Positions 23,950 to 35,500 of a stretch of 64,000 nucleotides of DNA are shown here, piece by piece. Origin of the DNA: Lutraria lutraria (Eukaryota; Mollusca; Bivalvia; Venerida; Mactridae). The DNA lies in assembly GCA_964023205.1 (NCBI GenBank), contig OZ026850.1:6179270-6243269 (forward strand), given 5' to 3'. Within the stretch, counting starts at the first letter, position 1. Every line of letters begins with the position of its first letter. The position numbers and the translations under genes were made by a program. A model generated the notes under the pieces. The model made no database searches. It had not been told where the DNA came from and saw only the letters and a program-made list of their open reading frames with translations.

Positions 23950-24172
23950 GTTAGCTCACCTGATTGATCAGGTGAGCTTTTAGAGTCGATGAATGTCGGG
24001 TGTCTTCACTAATCCTAATAAAGGTCTTTGATGGGATTGATTATGGGCGAAATTGAATTGGTACATGCAGTTATGGGCCCTTATATGAGATGAAAACTAT
24101 ATTACCTGGTCATTAATTAAATTGTCTTTGTTCTCAGGTAAGCGATCTAGGGCAATCTTGGCCCATTTGTTT
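23950..24172 (+). repeat. Bivalve-type hairpin element (SINE/MITE-like)
   Basis: Starts with a perfect inverted repeat AGCTCACCTGAT / ATCAGGTGAGCT (23953-23964 and 23967-23978, 2-base loop) and ends with gcgatctagggcaatcttgg cccatttgttt. Elements with an AGCTCACCTG hairpin at one end and a gggcc..ttggcc motif at the other are, from memory, common in bivalve genomes; this copy is decayed. It has no coding capacity. Confidence 0.6.
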
Positions 24173-24174
24173 CA

Positions 24175-26250
24175 GATATTATCTAAATAATAATTATATC
24201 CAGTGCTTTCTGCAAATTGTTGCCCAATATACATGAATAACTGAAAAAATAGTTTTTTACTCTTTTTACAGTTAAAAGGGACATAATTCTTGTTATTTTT
24301 GGTTCAGAGTTATCTTTTCCTTTTCAAATATGTATATTAATATAAAATATAATAATCTTAAGCAATGTGGGTTGAGAACTTGGTCATTTTGGACTCCATA
24401 ATCTCTTGTATACAAAAATTTAAAAAAATGAAATTTCGAAATCAGGGGGAGATAATCAATCGCATACTGTATGCTTAATCAGCACCTATATTTCGTCCAA
24501 CAAGTGACATTCGATGGGGGATATATTAAGCTTTACAATGATATATGTGTCATAAAATCCCGCTTGGGGGGGACCTAGGGTACAGGTAGCCCATACTCTA
24601 TAAACTCAATATGACATAATAAGATTAAAATTGATAATACGTGACCAGTTTCGCTATATGTAGTCAAATTTCAAATTGAAATTATTGCATTTTTTATCGT
24701 TTAATAGAGTCAACAATGTCATTTAAATGCATAAATAACTTCAAAAGTGGCGTTTTCTCCTTCGCGAATTTTTACTGTATTTACGACATCCGACCAGATT
24801 ACGACAGTCAATTTAGTTTGTCTGTATATATGCAACAACAATATGCCGCTCAGTGCTTATCAGTTAAAGGTTTTAAACTGTGTATGAATGCATTATATTG
24901 TTTCATAAAAATTCTTAAAAAATGTATAAACCATTGTTTATATTAAATTAGTTGCTGTTGTAAAACGGTGGGTGGGGTAAGTTTTCATCAAGTTCAATAT
25001 ATGAACACATATCCGTTTAAATATATTCATCCAAAATGCATGAAAGTTCATCAAATATTGTTTCTGATATGCATATGTGATTATTTATCTTGAAATAGAT
25101 CATTAACTAAGAAATGTACAGTTTTTGGCTGAAAAAAAACTGGAAGACTTAACAGTTCACATGATAACTTGCTTATATGAACATTGACGTGTACTTTTCA
25201 TTCCATAATTGTAATTGGTTAAGTAAGAATTTGGCATAAAGTGGACATTTAATGCTTTAAGTTTCTTTTAAATTCAGGCTGTGCCACACCCAGTACATGT
25301 TTTAAGTAATTTGGTTTATGTTACTGAGATATTTGGTAATTTCTCTACCCACACATCAGTTTTCACAGCCATTCCTAGGAAAACTTCTGATTTTGGGTAT
25401 ATCACTAAAAAATAATTTTATGAAAAAGTTTAATCCTGGACATAATACTTGTCACACTAAAAACTGAATGACATGTCATTCTTCAAAATTAAATAAGAAT
25501 CGAAACATTCTTGTTACAATGAAATGTTTCGATTTCACGAGTGACCACCCTTAACTGTAACATCTTTTCACCTTTTCATACTTTCAAATAGATATATTAT
25601 TATCAGAATTATTTTAGGTCAACATATTTAGTTAGTCCAAAAAATTAACACGTAAGTCGATAGCTTAGAAAGCTTTTAACAAATTTATTGAAGCCTCAAT
25701 TCACAGTGGCGCCGAAACAAAAACAAAAATATCGGTAAAATATTCGTGACATGGGTTTGAACATTAACTGTCATTATATAAATATCACATCACACATGGG
25801 TAATGTTCACCTGAGACAAGTAATGTCGACCGAGGCGTTACATTAAGAAAAACAAGAATGCAACAAGCATGCTAACAATTATACGGTTCTTTTCGTACTA
25901 GTTGAGTCAAAACACTAAGTCTTCTTCAGAGATTGAAAACATAAGTAAATATATAAATACAATGATTTACTTTAGTAATAAGATCACAAAATGAGATACT
26001 TTTACGGGCCTGAAAAGGTACTGGACAAATAGTCTTGTCAACGGTTACCTGATTGACCCCGTTTCTTGACGCAGACCCTTTAAGTTTAAAACAGCAACAT
26101 CCAAATTACGAAAATATTTTGGTACGACTTTATACCAAAAATACAAAAGGCATGTTTATACGTATGAATTTAGAAAGAAAAGTTATGCGATCTGTCTAGT
26201 ATATTACCCTATTTTTAAATGTCATTTACCGTAATCACGATAATTTCTGA
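24175..26250. other. Intergenic DNA without recognised genes
   Basis: AT-rich DNA. The 76-codon frame at 24716-24946 encodes a Cys- and Tyr-containing sequence with no domain, no signal peptide and no splice partner that I can see, and is left uncalled. Confidence 0.35.
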
Positions 26251-26251
26251 A

Positions 26252-26523
26252 GCCTAACCATCCTATACATAGCGTGACGTCACTACGTTTGCATAGCGTT
26301 ACCGTAGTGTACAATTGAGGCCTAACCATCCTATACATAGCGTGACGTCACTACGTTTGCATAGCGTTACCGTAGTGTACAATTGAGGCCTAACCATCCT
26401 ATACATAGCGTGACGTCACTACGTTTGCATTGCGTTACCGTAGTGTACAATTGAGGCCTAACCATCCTATACATAGCGTGACGTCACTACGTTTGCATTG
26501 CGTTACCGTAGTGTACAATTGAG
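26252..26523. repeat. 68-bp tandem repeat x4 carrying CRE palindromes
   Basis: Four consecutive, almost identical 68-bp units (starts 26252, 26320, 26388, 26456), each with one perfect TGACGTCA palindrome (26275, 26343, 26411, 26479) and a downstream stem CACTACG/CGTAGTG. Units 1-2 have gcatagcg and units 3-4 gcattgcg, so the four arose by recent duplication, possibly of a dimer. TGACGTCA is the full CREB/ATF site; regulatory use is inference. Confidence 0.93.
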
Positions 26524-27295
26524 GCCTAACATACTAAAACACAGTATGAATATGGAATCATCCACCTAAAATCCTAATATGTATTCATGTATATTTCAAC
26601 AAAAGTCAGAATTTTATTTCGTAAATAAAGACTTGTCTTATACATCATACTGTAGATTTCAGATCACATTATCACATGTTACATTATTTAGTACATTTAG
26701 GTCAATTATCTATGATTTTGTACAGGTGTTAAGTTGCTAGTATAATAAATAGCGTAATGCGTCAAGTTAAGAGGGACTTCCGGCTTTATGTCCATTCGAG
26801 TGAGTGTAAATATTCGCTAAAATCTGGGCTTTTTGTGCATGACCATACATCGGAAGTATAACGGACAAATGAAGCAAAAATATACATCAATGTTTGTGTC
26901 TGGATGAATATATCTGATGATACAAATTAATATTCAAGTGTTTAAATATTCTTAATTACATCAAAAGCACTTAACGGAAATTATTGGTAGTCTTCTGTTA
27001 CCCCAAGGGCAATATGACATTTCATTATATTTACTTTACAATGCTCTATTATATATAAATAACCTGAAACATTCATTATATTGTTATTATACACCACACT
27101 TAGTCTATTAGATATTTACAGGTCGATCATTATACATTATATCGAATACATCTATACTATTAGTTGTATATTTGAAAGCAATAGATAATATTTATCTAAT
27201 TGATACAGAACAAAAACTGGAAAATAGCATAATAAAAAGGAAGACAATTTCTATCAATCGCACAGTCACGTATGCAGTAAATGTACATTTGAATA
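26524..27295. other. Intergenic DNA between two arrays
   Basis: AT-rich sequence; no gene, element or repeat is recognised. Confidence 0.35.
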
Positions 27296-28296
27296 TAACT
27301 AATACTAAGACCACACATTCATGTGTGTAGTATACCATTAGTACTAAGACCACACATTCACGTGTGCATTATACCATTAATACTAAGACCACACATTCAT
27401 GTGTGTAGTATACCATTAATACTAAGACCACACATTCACTTGACTGTCTAGTATACCATTAGTACTAAGACCACACATTCACGTGTGCATTATACCATTA
27501 GTACTAAGACCACACATTCATGTGTGTAGTATACCATTAATACTACGACCACACATTCACTTGACTGTCTAGTATACCATTAGTACTAAGACCACACATT
27601 AATGTGTGCATTATACCATTAGTACTAAGACCACACATTCATGTGTGTAGTATACCATTAATACTAAGACCACACATTCACTTGACTGTCTAGTATACCA
27701 TTAATACTAAGACCACACATTCACTTGACTGTTTAGTATACCATTAATACTAAGACCACACATTCACTTGACTGTCTAGTATACCATTAATACTAAGACC
27801 ACACATTCACTTGACTGTCTAGTATACCATTAGTACTAAGACCACACATTCACGTGTGCATTATACCATTAATACTAAGACCACACATTCATGTGTGTAG
27901 TATACCATTAATACTAAGACCACACATTCACTTGACTGTCTAGTATACCATTAGTACTAAGACCACACATTAATGTGTGCATTATACCATTAGTACTAAG
28001 ACCACACATTCATGTGTGTAGTATACCATTAGTACTAAGACCACACATTCATGTGTGTAGTATACCATTAATACTAAGACCACACATTCACTTGACTGTC
28101 TAGTATACCATTAATACTAAGACCACACATTCACGTGTGCATTATACCATTAGTACTAAGACCACACATTCATGTGTGTAGTATACCATTAGTACTAAGA
28201 CCACACATTCACTTGACTGTCTAGTATACCATTAGTACTAAGACCACACATTCACGTGTGCATTATACCATTAGTACTAAGACCACACATTCACGT
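27296..28296. repeat. 39/43-bp minisatellite, left part
   Basis: About 24 units of two related lengths: a 39-bp form containing actaagaccacacattcatg and tgtgtagtataccattagt, and a 43-bp form where the middle reads cacttgactgtctagta. The 43-bp form is frequent here but nearly absent from the right part. The array stops in mid-unit at 28296, where a LINE begins. Confidence 0.95.
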
Positions 28297-30215
28297 GTTT
28301 ACAAGTTTACAAGTTTACAAGTTTATTTCGTAAATAAAGGCCACCGGCCCAAAATACATACATATATATACATGTTCACAAAGTTATTTAATATATATTG
28401 TTGTGTCCACAGCAAATTTTAAGAATAAGTCTCAAGGATACTGAACAAAAGTATAAGCATATAACGATGTACCATGATCTCATGAAATAGGAAATATGTC
28501 AACATTTTCTCACCAAAGTTAAAATATGAATACGTTTCTACAAACGTAAATTGTCTAATTTAATGCCATAAGATATTCTATTGTAATGTATCAATGCACT
28601 GCATTAGGTTTGAAACATATAGTGCTACTTTTTTTAAAACAACACGATTTTCATTTCGCATTAAATTTTTAAAATCAAAAGTATCACATCTTCCAGTATA
28701 CCAATTAAATAAGTATCGTTCTCTTATTTCAGAATATTTTGGACATATAAAGAATGCATGGTATTCATTTTCTAATATCAAATGATTGAAGTGAATGAAG
28801 CAATATAAACATATTCTATCAGATCGTTCTATTCCGTAATGTCTTCCTAGTTCGATGTTTAGTTTATGGTTTGAGCATCTGAAGCGTGCAAGTGATTTTC
28901 TAAATGAGAATGGTATATCGATGCATAGATATTTTTCAACATTCAATAAGGATTTAAAAGTAACATATGTATCACATCTCGTAGAAGCTGATACTTCACC
29001 TGACCAGTTTTGCTTCATGCAGTCATTTATACGCTGTTTAAAAGAAGAGATAAACATATTTAAATCACCAATATCCTGATTTATCCAAACATATCCAAAG
29101 CCATATTTATATAGCAATTCTTTTATATTTGTAGCCCAATTTTTTCGACCTAAATTATCATGCGACCTTAACATTTTATAACAATTTTTAGGATAACGCG
29201 AATCTGACATATGTAACAATTTACACCAGTATTTGATACATTTTGTGTGGTAAATTGTGCATAGTGGAAGACGTCCGCATTCTCCCAATACCATACAATT
29301 ATTGATAGATGAATTTACACCTATAAAATATCTACAGAATTCAACTTGAACCTTTTCTATATCAGAAGAATAACTATGACCCCACAATTCCGAGCCGTAA
29401 GTAAGTATTGGAACAACCATTGAATCAAATAATTTAAACATATCTCGATGGGAAAATTGACCAAAAGGGAGTTGATAGCGTTTAATGGCATTTATGGCTT
29501 TTCTAGCCTGAGCTGCTAATTTTACTTTAGCTGAGGTCCACGATAGTTTTGGTGTAAAGAGAAGACCCATATACTTATAAACAGAAGTGACGTTTATTTT
29601 TGTACCGTTAAATGTCCATTTTTCACTGTTTCTGAGCGGTCCGCCATTTCTGAAAACGGTTATTTCAGTTTTTCTTAAATTTACAGTCATTTGTGATTGC
29701 GTACAAAAATCTGAAATAGCATTTAATTGTGACTGAAGGTTGTTTACGGTGTCTGCGCCGCACGCGACGTCATCTGCAAAAAGCAAGCTAAGAATATCGG
29801 GTATATCATTTGTTATAAAGACGCCGTTACATGTTTGTCGTAAGTGCGAGACTAAATCGTTTATGTAAAGGCTAAATATTATCGGCGAGCTTAAATCACC
29901 TTGTCTTGTACCTATATTACATTTAAACGGACCGTAGAATTTATCACGTGACGTTAACTTTTCCCGCCCGTTTACATCTAAAGGTGGTTCTGTTGTTTTA
30001 ACGTAATTTTCTAATTTTGTGTACATAGACATCAAAACCTTGATTAAATTTCCGTTTGCACCTTTATTTATAATGTTTAAAAATATTTTATAATGAACTA
30101 ACGAGTCAAACGCTTTCTGAAAATCTACATATAATACATAGAATCTACCTTGTGGTCTAGTAATATATTTTTGTATCATACACTGGAGAGAGAACATATT
30201 ATCAACACAAGAATA
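28297..30215 (-). mobile_element. 5'-truncated LINE inserted in the minisatellite
   Basis: A non-LTR retrotransposon lies in minus orientation inside the 39-bp array. Its 3' end is at 28297-28324 with three GTTTACAA octamers (TTGTAAAC on the element strand), a 3'-terminal short tandem repeat as in CR1-like elements. Its 5' end is cut at about 30215, just upstream of the RT YSCVDN block, so endonuclease and N-terminal ORF are missing. No target-site duplication is visible; compared with an uninterrupted unit, about 8 bp of array are missing at the junction. Confidence 0.9.
28578..30215 (-). CDS. LINE reverse transcriptase, open but N-terminally truncated
   Basis: An uninterrupted minus frame of about 545 codons of element origin. 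RT blocks in order: VDFQKAFDSL, IGTRQGDLSSPIIFSLYIND, the catalytic LLFADDVACG, MTVNLRKTEI, YKYMGLLF and VPILTYGSELWGH, then a C-terminal Cys/His region (CLYCFIHFNHLI). The absence of stops or frameshifts suggests a recent insertion. The frame reaches a further 24 bases into the satellite, up to an ATG at 30237-30239, so the first eight residues (MCGLSTNG) come from the repeat and not from the element. Without the endonuclease and 5' promoter it is presumably not autonomous. Confidence 0.9.
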   Translation of the reverse strand, partial: YSCVDNMFSLQCMIQKYITRPQGRFYVLYVDFQKAFDSLVHYKIFLNIINKGANGNLIKVLMSMYTKLENYVKTTEPPLDVNGREKLTSRDKFYGPFKCNIGTRQGDLSSPIIFSLYINDLVSHLRQTCNGVFITNDIPDILSLLFADDVACGADTVNNLQSQLNAISDFCTQSQMTVNLRKTEITVFRNGGPLRNSEKWTFNGTKINVTSVYKYMGLLFTPKLSWTSAKVKLAAQARKAINAIKRYQLPFGQFSHRDMFKLFDSMVVPILTYGSELWGHSYSSDIEKVQVEFCRYFIGVNSSINNCMVLGECGRLPLCTIYHTKCIKYWCKLLHMSDSRYPKNCYKMLRSHDNLGRKNWATNIKELLYKYGFGYVWINQDIGDLNMFISSFKQRINDCMKQNWSGEVSASTRCDTYVTFKSLLNVEKYLCIDIPFSFRKSLARFRCSNHKLNIELGRHYGIERSDRICLYCFIHFNHLILENEYHAFFICPKYSEIRERYLFNWYTGRCDTFDFKNLMRNENRVVLKKVALYVSNLMQCIDTLQ

Positions 30216-31610
30216 ACCATTAGTACTAAGACCACACATTCATGCGTGTAGTATACCATTAATACTAAGACCACACATTCATGTGTGTAGTATACCATTA
30301 GTACTAAGACAACACATTCATGTGTGTAGTATACCATTAGTACTAAGACCACACATTCATGTGTGTAGTATACCATTAGTACTAAGACCACACATTCATG
30401 TGTGTAGTATACCATTAGTACTAAGACCACACATTAATATGTGTGTAGTATACCATTAGTACTAAGACCACACATTAATATGTGTAGTATATATTTAGTA
30501 CTAAGACCACACATTAATATGTGTAGTATACCATTAGTACTAAGACCACACATTCATGTGTGTAGTATACCATTAGTACTAAGACCACACATTCATGTGT
30601 GTAGTATACCATTAGTACATTAATATCTGTAGTATATCATTAGTACTAAGACCACACATTAATATGTGTAGTATACCATTAGTACTAAGACCACACATTC
30701 ACGTGTGCATTATACCGTTAGTACTAAGACCACACATTCATGTGTGTAGTATACCATTAGTATTAAGACCACACATTAATATGTATAGTATACCATTAGT
30801 ACTAAGACCACACATTAATATGTGTAGTATACCATTAGTACTAAGACCACACATTCACGTGTGCATTATACCATTAGTACTAATACCACACATTAATGTG
30901 TGTAGTATACCATTAGTACTAAGACCACACATTCATGTGTGTAGTATACCATTAGTACTAAGACCACACATTCATGTGTGTAGTAAAGCATTAGTACTAA
31001 GACCACACATGAATGTGTGTAGTATACCATTAGTACTAAGACCACACATTCATGTGTGTAGTATACCATTAGTACTAAGACCACACATTATTGTGTGCAT
31101 TATACCATCAGTACTAAGACCACACATTCATGTGTGCATTATACCATTAGTACTAAGACCACACATTAATGTGTGCATTATACCATTAGTACTAAGACCG
31201 CACATTCATGTGTGTAGTATACCATTAGTACTAAGACCACACATTAATGTGTGCATTATACCATTAGTACTAAGACCACACATTAATGTGTGCATTATAC
31301 CATTAGTACTAAGACCACACATTAATGTGTGCATTATACCATTAATACTAAGACCACAAATTCACGTGTGCATTATACCATTAATACTAAGACCACACAT
31401 TAATGTGTGTAGTATACCATTAGTACTAAGACCACACGTTCATGTGTATAGTATACCATTACTACTAAGTCCTCATGTTCATGTGTATAGTATACCATTA
31501 ATACTAAGACCACACATTCACTTGACTGTATAGTATACCATTAATACTAAGACCACATGGTCACGTTTTTACTATACCATTAATACTAAGACCACACGTT
31601 CACGTATGCA
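30216..31610. repeat. 39-bp minisatellite, right part
   Basis: Continuation of the array at 27296-28296 beyond the LINE, about 35 units, nearly all the 39-bp form with cat(t/g)aatgtgtg or cattcatgtgtg variants; one unit near 30617 is shortened. It decays after about 31430. Because 39 is 3 x 13, long frames run through on both strands (for example 30664-31533) and are artefacts. Confidence 0.95.
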
Positions 31611-31969
31611 GTATCCAAAATTGTTCTATATCAAATGACATGTTAATGAATTTCGTGTTTACATTAATGTACTGTATATGAACTTTGACTGGCACACAAA
31701 TAAGTAAGAAATAAATAAGAAAATATCTATATCATGCTGGTGAGCTTTCAGTAAAAACAAATGAAACAAAAAGGACGGGCAACTTCGATCGCGTTGAAAA
31801 CTTCTCAATACTCGATAGTTCAAATAACCAGCTCCGTCGACTTATCAAACTAAATCGTCCTCATTTAATCAATAAGTTATATTCATCAAACCACGTGTCC
31901 GTAGTTTGCACATGCGCGAATCAAAATGGAAATGGTCTGGTTCTAGAATTCATTCACAAGAATACCGCT

Positions 31970-32561
31970 ATGGCGATTACCTTTCTGAAGATTATATGGA
32001 TTTTCATCGTGGAAATACTCGTGATCTTTCCTTGTATAAATGTAACAGGTAAATAGTTTTGAAGTGGACTGGTTAATGAAAGAGAGATTAGATACCTGAT
32101 AATTTGTTTTTGGAATCTTAGAGTCATGCTTGTTTAATTAATACAAAATGATCTTTATGTATGTATATATTTTTTAGATCATAATCTAAAGTTTGAATGT
32201 ATTACAAATGTATATATTATCACAACAAACAATGTAATATACAACTATGGACTAGTATGTCTAATATTTTGGTACATTGACCTGAAACACTTCTGATTCT
32301 CGGTTCGTTTTCTTCCAGCTACATTCAGCGAGAGAGGCTGGGTCAGAGAGTCCAGTTTAAGCGGTCTGAAATCAACCGTCGGGACGTTCATCAATGCACG
32401 AAGTCAACTTGACTGCGGTCAACAGTGTTCACAGGACAGTCTTTGTGTATCTTATTTTTTCACGCCAAGAATTCTAAATGGGTGTCAGTTGTTGGATTTT
32501 ATTATTCCGTCAGCAGATGGCTTACAGATTTCATCTACATCCAGTTATTATGTGCCAAAAG
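31970..32561 (+). CDS. Exons 1-2: signal peptide and PAN/apple-like domain
   Basis: Exon 1 (31970-32048) encodes a strong signal peptide, MAITFLKIIWIFIVEILVIF, with G at -3 and +4 around the ATG; an earlier ATG at 31926 meets a stop after six codons. Exon 2 (32319-32561) encodes about 81 residues with four cysteines spaced as in PAN/apple-like modules (CGQQC, LCVSYFF, GCQLL). Such domains bind proteins or carbohydrates in extracellular proteins. Both borders are phase 1. Confidence 0.78.
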
Positions 32562-35500
32562 GTATATCATCTATTTTAAAGTTACCCTTTCCTTACTAAC
32601 CCCGACTACAAGGGATATATTCCTAGTGGATATGTTCATTTTATTATATATTGGTTCTTTTATAGTCATCTGATTTATTATTGTGCCATACTTATTTGGT
32701 TAATGGCATTGGAAAAAATAATAAGTCATGTTACATACACTAAGGAAGAGGAGAACATACTGATTCAAATTTATTTCCTTCAAAACAATATTTTGAGTTT
32801 ATTTGTCCTACAATATAACCGTGACGGTCATACTGGTTTCCAGGAGATCCGAAAACTTGTTTCTATTTCACTATAATATCAATAATGAAATCGGTACTTT
32901 AGGGGAAAAACTAGTATTACACCGTGTCCGATTCTTCCTTATATCTATATTCACTATAACCATGTTTTACTGTATTCATTTTACTTTGATGATGTGAACA
33001 CATCATGCTTTATGACTTAAAATTACAATGCTTATATATGTGTCTATGTACACAACACATAGAGAGTAGGCCGTGACTCTCTTTTCAGCAACAACTTCCC
33101 TTCAACAATAGCATGATATTTTCCATGTTTACGATTTAACTATGTTGTAAACCTCTCTTGAGCAACAACCTCTCAACAACAATGACATAATTTTGCTACT
33201 CCAAGAGGGTGCTGCTTTGGAGTGGTTTCTCTGTATGTATATTTCTCTATGAACAATCGGCGTGTCCAGGAAAAGGAAAAGTTCTTCACCAGATCCTTGC
33301 TTAATATAATCGTGTTTTACTGAATATGTACATAAATTTACGTAAATTCATTGTGAAAATAGCCGAACCTGTTTATTGCGGCAGTAGCGAACCAGTGTGT
33401 TGCGGCAATAGCGAACCTGTTTATTGCGGCAATAGCGAACCAGTGTGTCGCGGCAATAAAAGAAGAAGAAAAAAATTAATGTCCTGAAGGCATTACCGGT
33501 CTATTTTCAGAGATTTAGTTTGTCAATTACCATATTAATCACAGTGTGCAAAATATTAACTGTTGTATGTTCTTTTGTTACTTGGTAAACAAACAGTTAT
33601 ACCTGTTAAGATAAATATACATTGTAGTTTGAATATCTATTTCTGTTGTTTGATGTTATTGCTAATCTAAGTATACTACATGTATTGTCCAACTCCTTAT
33701 TTACAGAACCAATTATTGACCCCTATGAAGCAAATGTGTTATCCGACGGCACGTATTTACGATTGCGGTAAGATTTGAAATCATTAATATAATAGTATAC
33801 GAGTATACATGCATTATTTCCTTTTTTTCTAGAAATAATTTGGGTAACGACATATCGACTGAATATTGTCGACTGTTGCATTTCTTATCGAATAAAACGC
33901 GGTCAGTGTGGTATGGTCATTTCAGTTCTTCAAGTTAAGAAAAGATCAAATAAACTATACATTTGTAATTGTATATTTCTACTGTATATTTTATTATATA
34001 ATTGTAAATTTCGTTTCTTAGAATTGGGTTAACTCCCTTGACAAACCAAGAAGCTGAGATAGATTGTTCTACCGATGGCGGCCATCTTGTTCAAATCAAC
34101 TCAGCTTCAAAAATGGATAAGCTTCGAATGATACTTCAAGCATATAACAGTAAGTTTTCTTTTACATTCAGAAAACATTAATTAGGAGTAACTTAACAGA
34201 TTAAGTTAAAACGTATTGATGTTTTTTTCCGTATGCGATCGGCCTTCCGAGGCCGCCTCAGAGGGCGGAACATATAAACCGACAAATCTGATTGGTAGAC
34301 GCTGTAAGTTTTAGCTGGTAGTTAATCTATTCTTACCGTACTACTTGTCAGTCTAAATTTAGTAACAATCTATCCAGAATGTACGAAAGACCGATGGTGA
34401 CTTTTCAGGATTTCACAATATCAAAACATGAAATAGTGAAGTTGAAATCGAAGAGAAATCGTGAAATTGTGAAATCGTGCAATTGTGAAATCGTGAAAGT
34501 TTTAAGAAAAATCGTAAAATTGTGAAATCGTGAAGTTGAAATGTCACAACCGGTCTTTCGTAAGAATGCGTTTCAAGTGTGACAACACAGAACCTAATTA
34601 CCACACGTTTTGTTCTCTAACAACACGAAAATCAGCGTTTTCACACGGCCTTAAATGATAAATGTAAGAAAACAAAACAGAAAAAGTAAATATAGGGATT
34701 TAACATATTTTTCGGACGTTAATACAGTATTAAGACCACAGTCAACTGTCAAATCACAGCACAGAAAAAGTATTTCTTAAACACGTAGACTACAGTTAGC
34801 GGTTGTAAAAGCATTCAGTATTACCTGTGGTCTATGTCGGATAGATCTCTAGACAAGAAAACAAGAAACAAGACTGGCGTCACACTGTCCCGAAGTTGAC
34901 AGCATTTTTAACTTCGCCCGAAATTGGCCCCGATCCTAGTCAACAGCCAAATAAACACACCTGCAGGACACACGATAGTTCCACGATTGCTTGACGACGT
35001 AGTATTGAGAGTACGTTGCCGTCAAACCAGCTCACAAAGGCGTCATGTGACCTCCCGATGGTAAAAATATTCGACTGACGGTGGCAAATTTAATTGGTGA
35101 ATGGTCAATTTAATTAACATGCCACTCAAGTCATAGAGAAATAGGGGAAAGAGGCTGCTCGGTAAATGAGTTAAGAAGAGGAAAGCATAGGCTACTGAGT
35201 AGACTTCACTGAGCCTCCAACCACAGAGAGGGGCATACAATCAACGCAAAGATATTTGTATTCTGCGTCAACCAGGGTCATAAAGACAATGAGAAGAAGC
35301 CCCTGTAGTGTATGTAGACAGACCCACTGTTCCAAGGACAGGTGACCACCACATGAGCCATCCAGAGCACCAGAGCAGTGTGGAAATTGTCATCTGTTCT
35401 TAAACTACTCAGCAATAGCGGTCAACTTTTCAGTAGTAGTAGGACACTGGATCACCTCAGCAGCAAACTCGGCTTCACATGATTCATATGTTGTAGGGTG

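Noticed and set aside
24716..24946. 76-codon Cys-containing + frame as a possible peptide gene
   Set aside because: No signal peptide, domain or splice partner; AT-rich chance frame.
28578..30239. A host gene for a 553-residue protein
   Set aside because: The motifs are those of LINE reverse transcriptase and the N-terminus comes from the minisatellite.
30176..31533. Long + and minus frames of 13-residue repeats
   Set aside because: Same cause: 39-bp unit of the array at 27296-31610. The 5' end of the array even feeds into the LINE frame.
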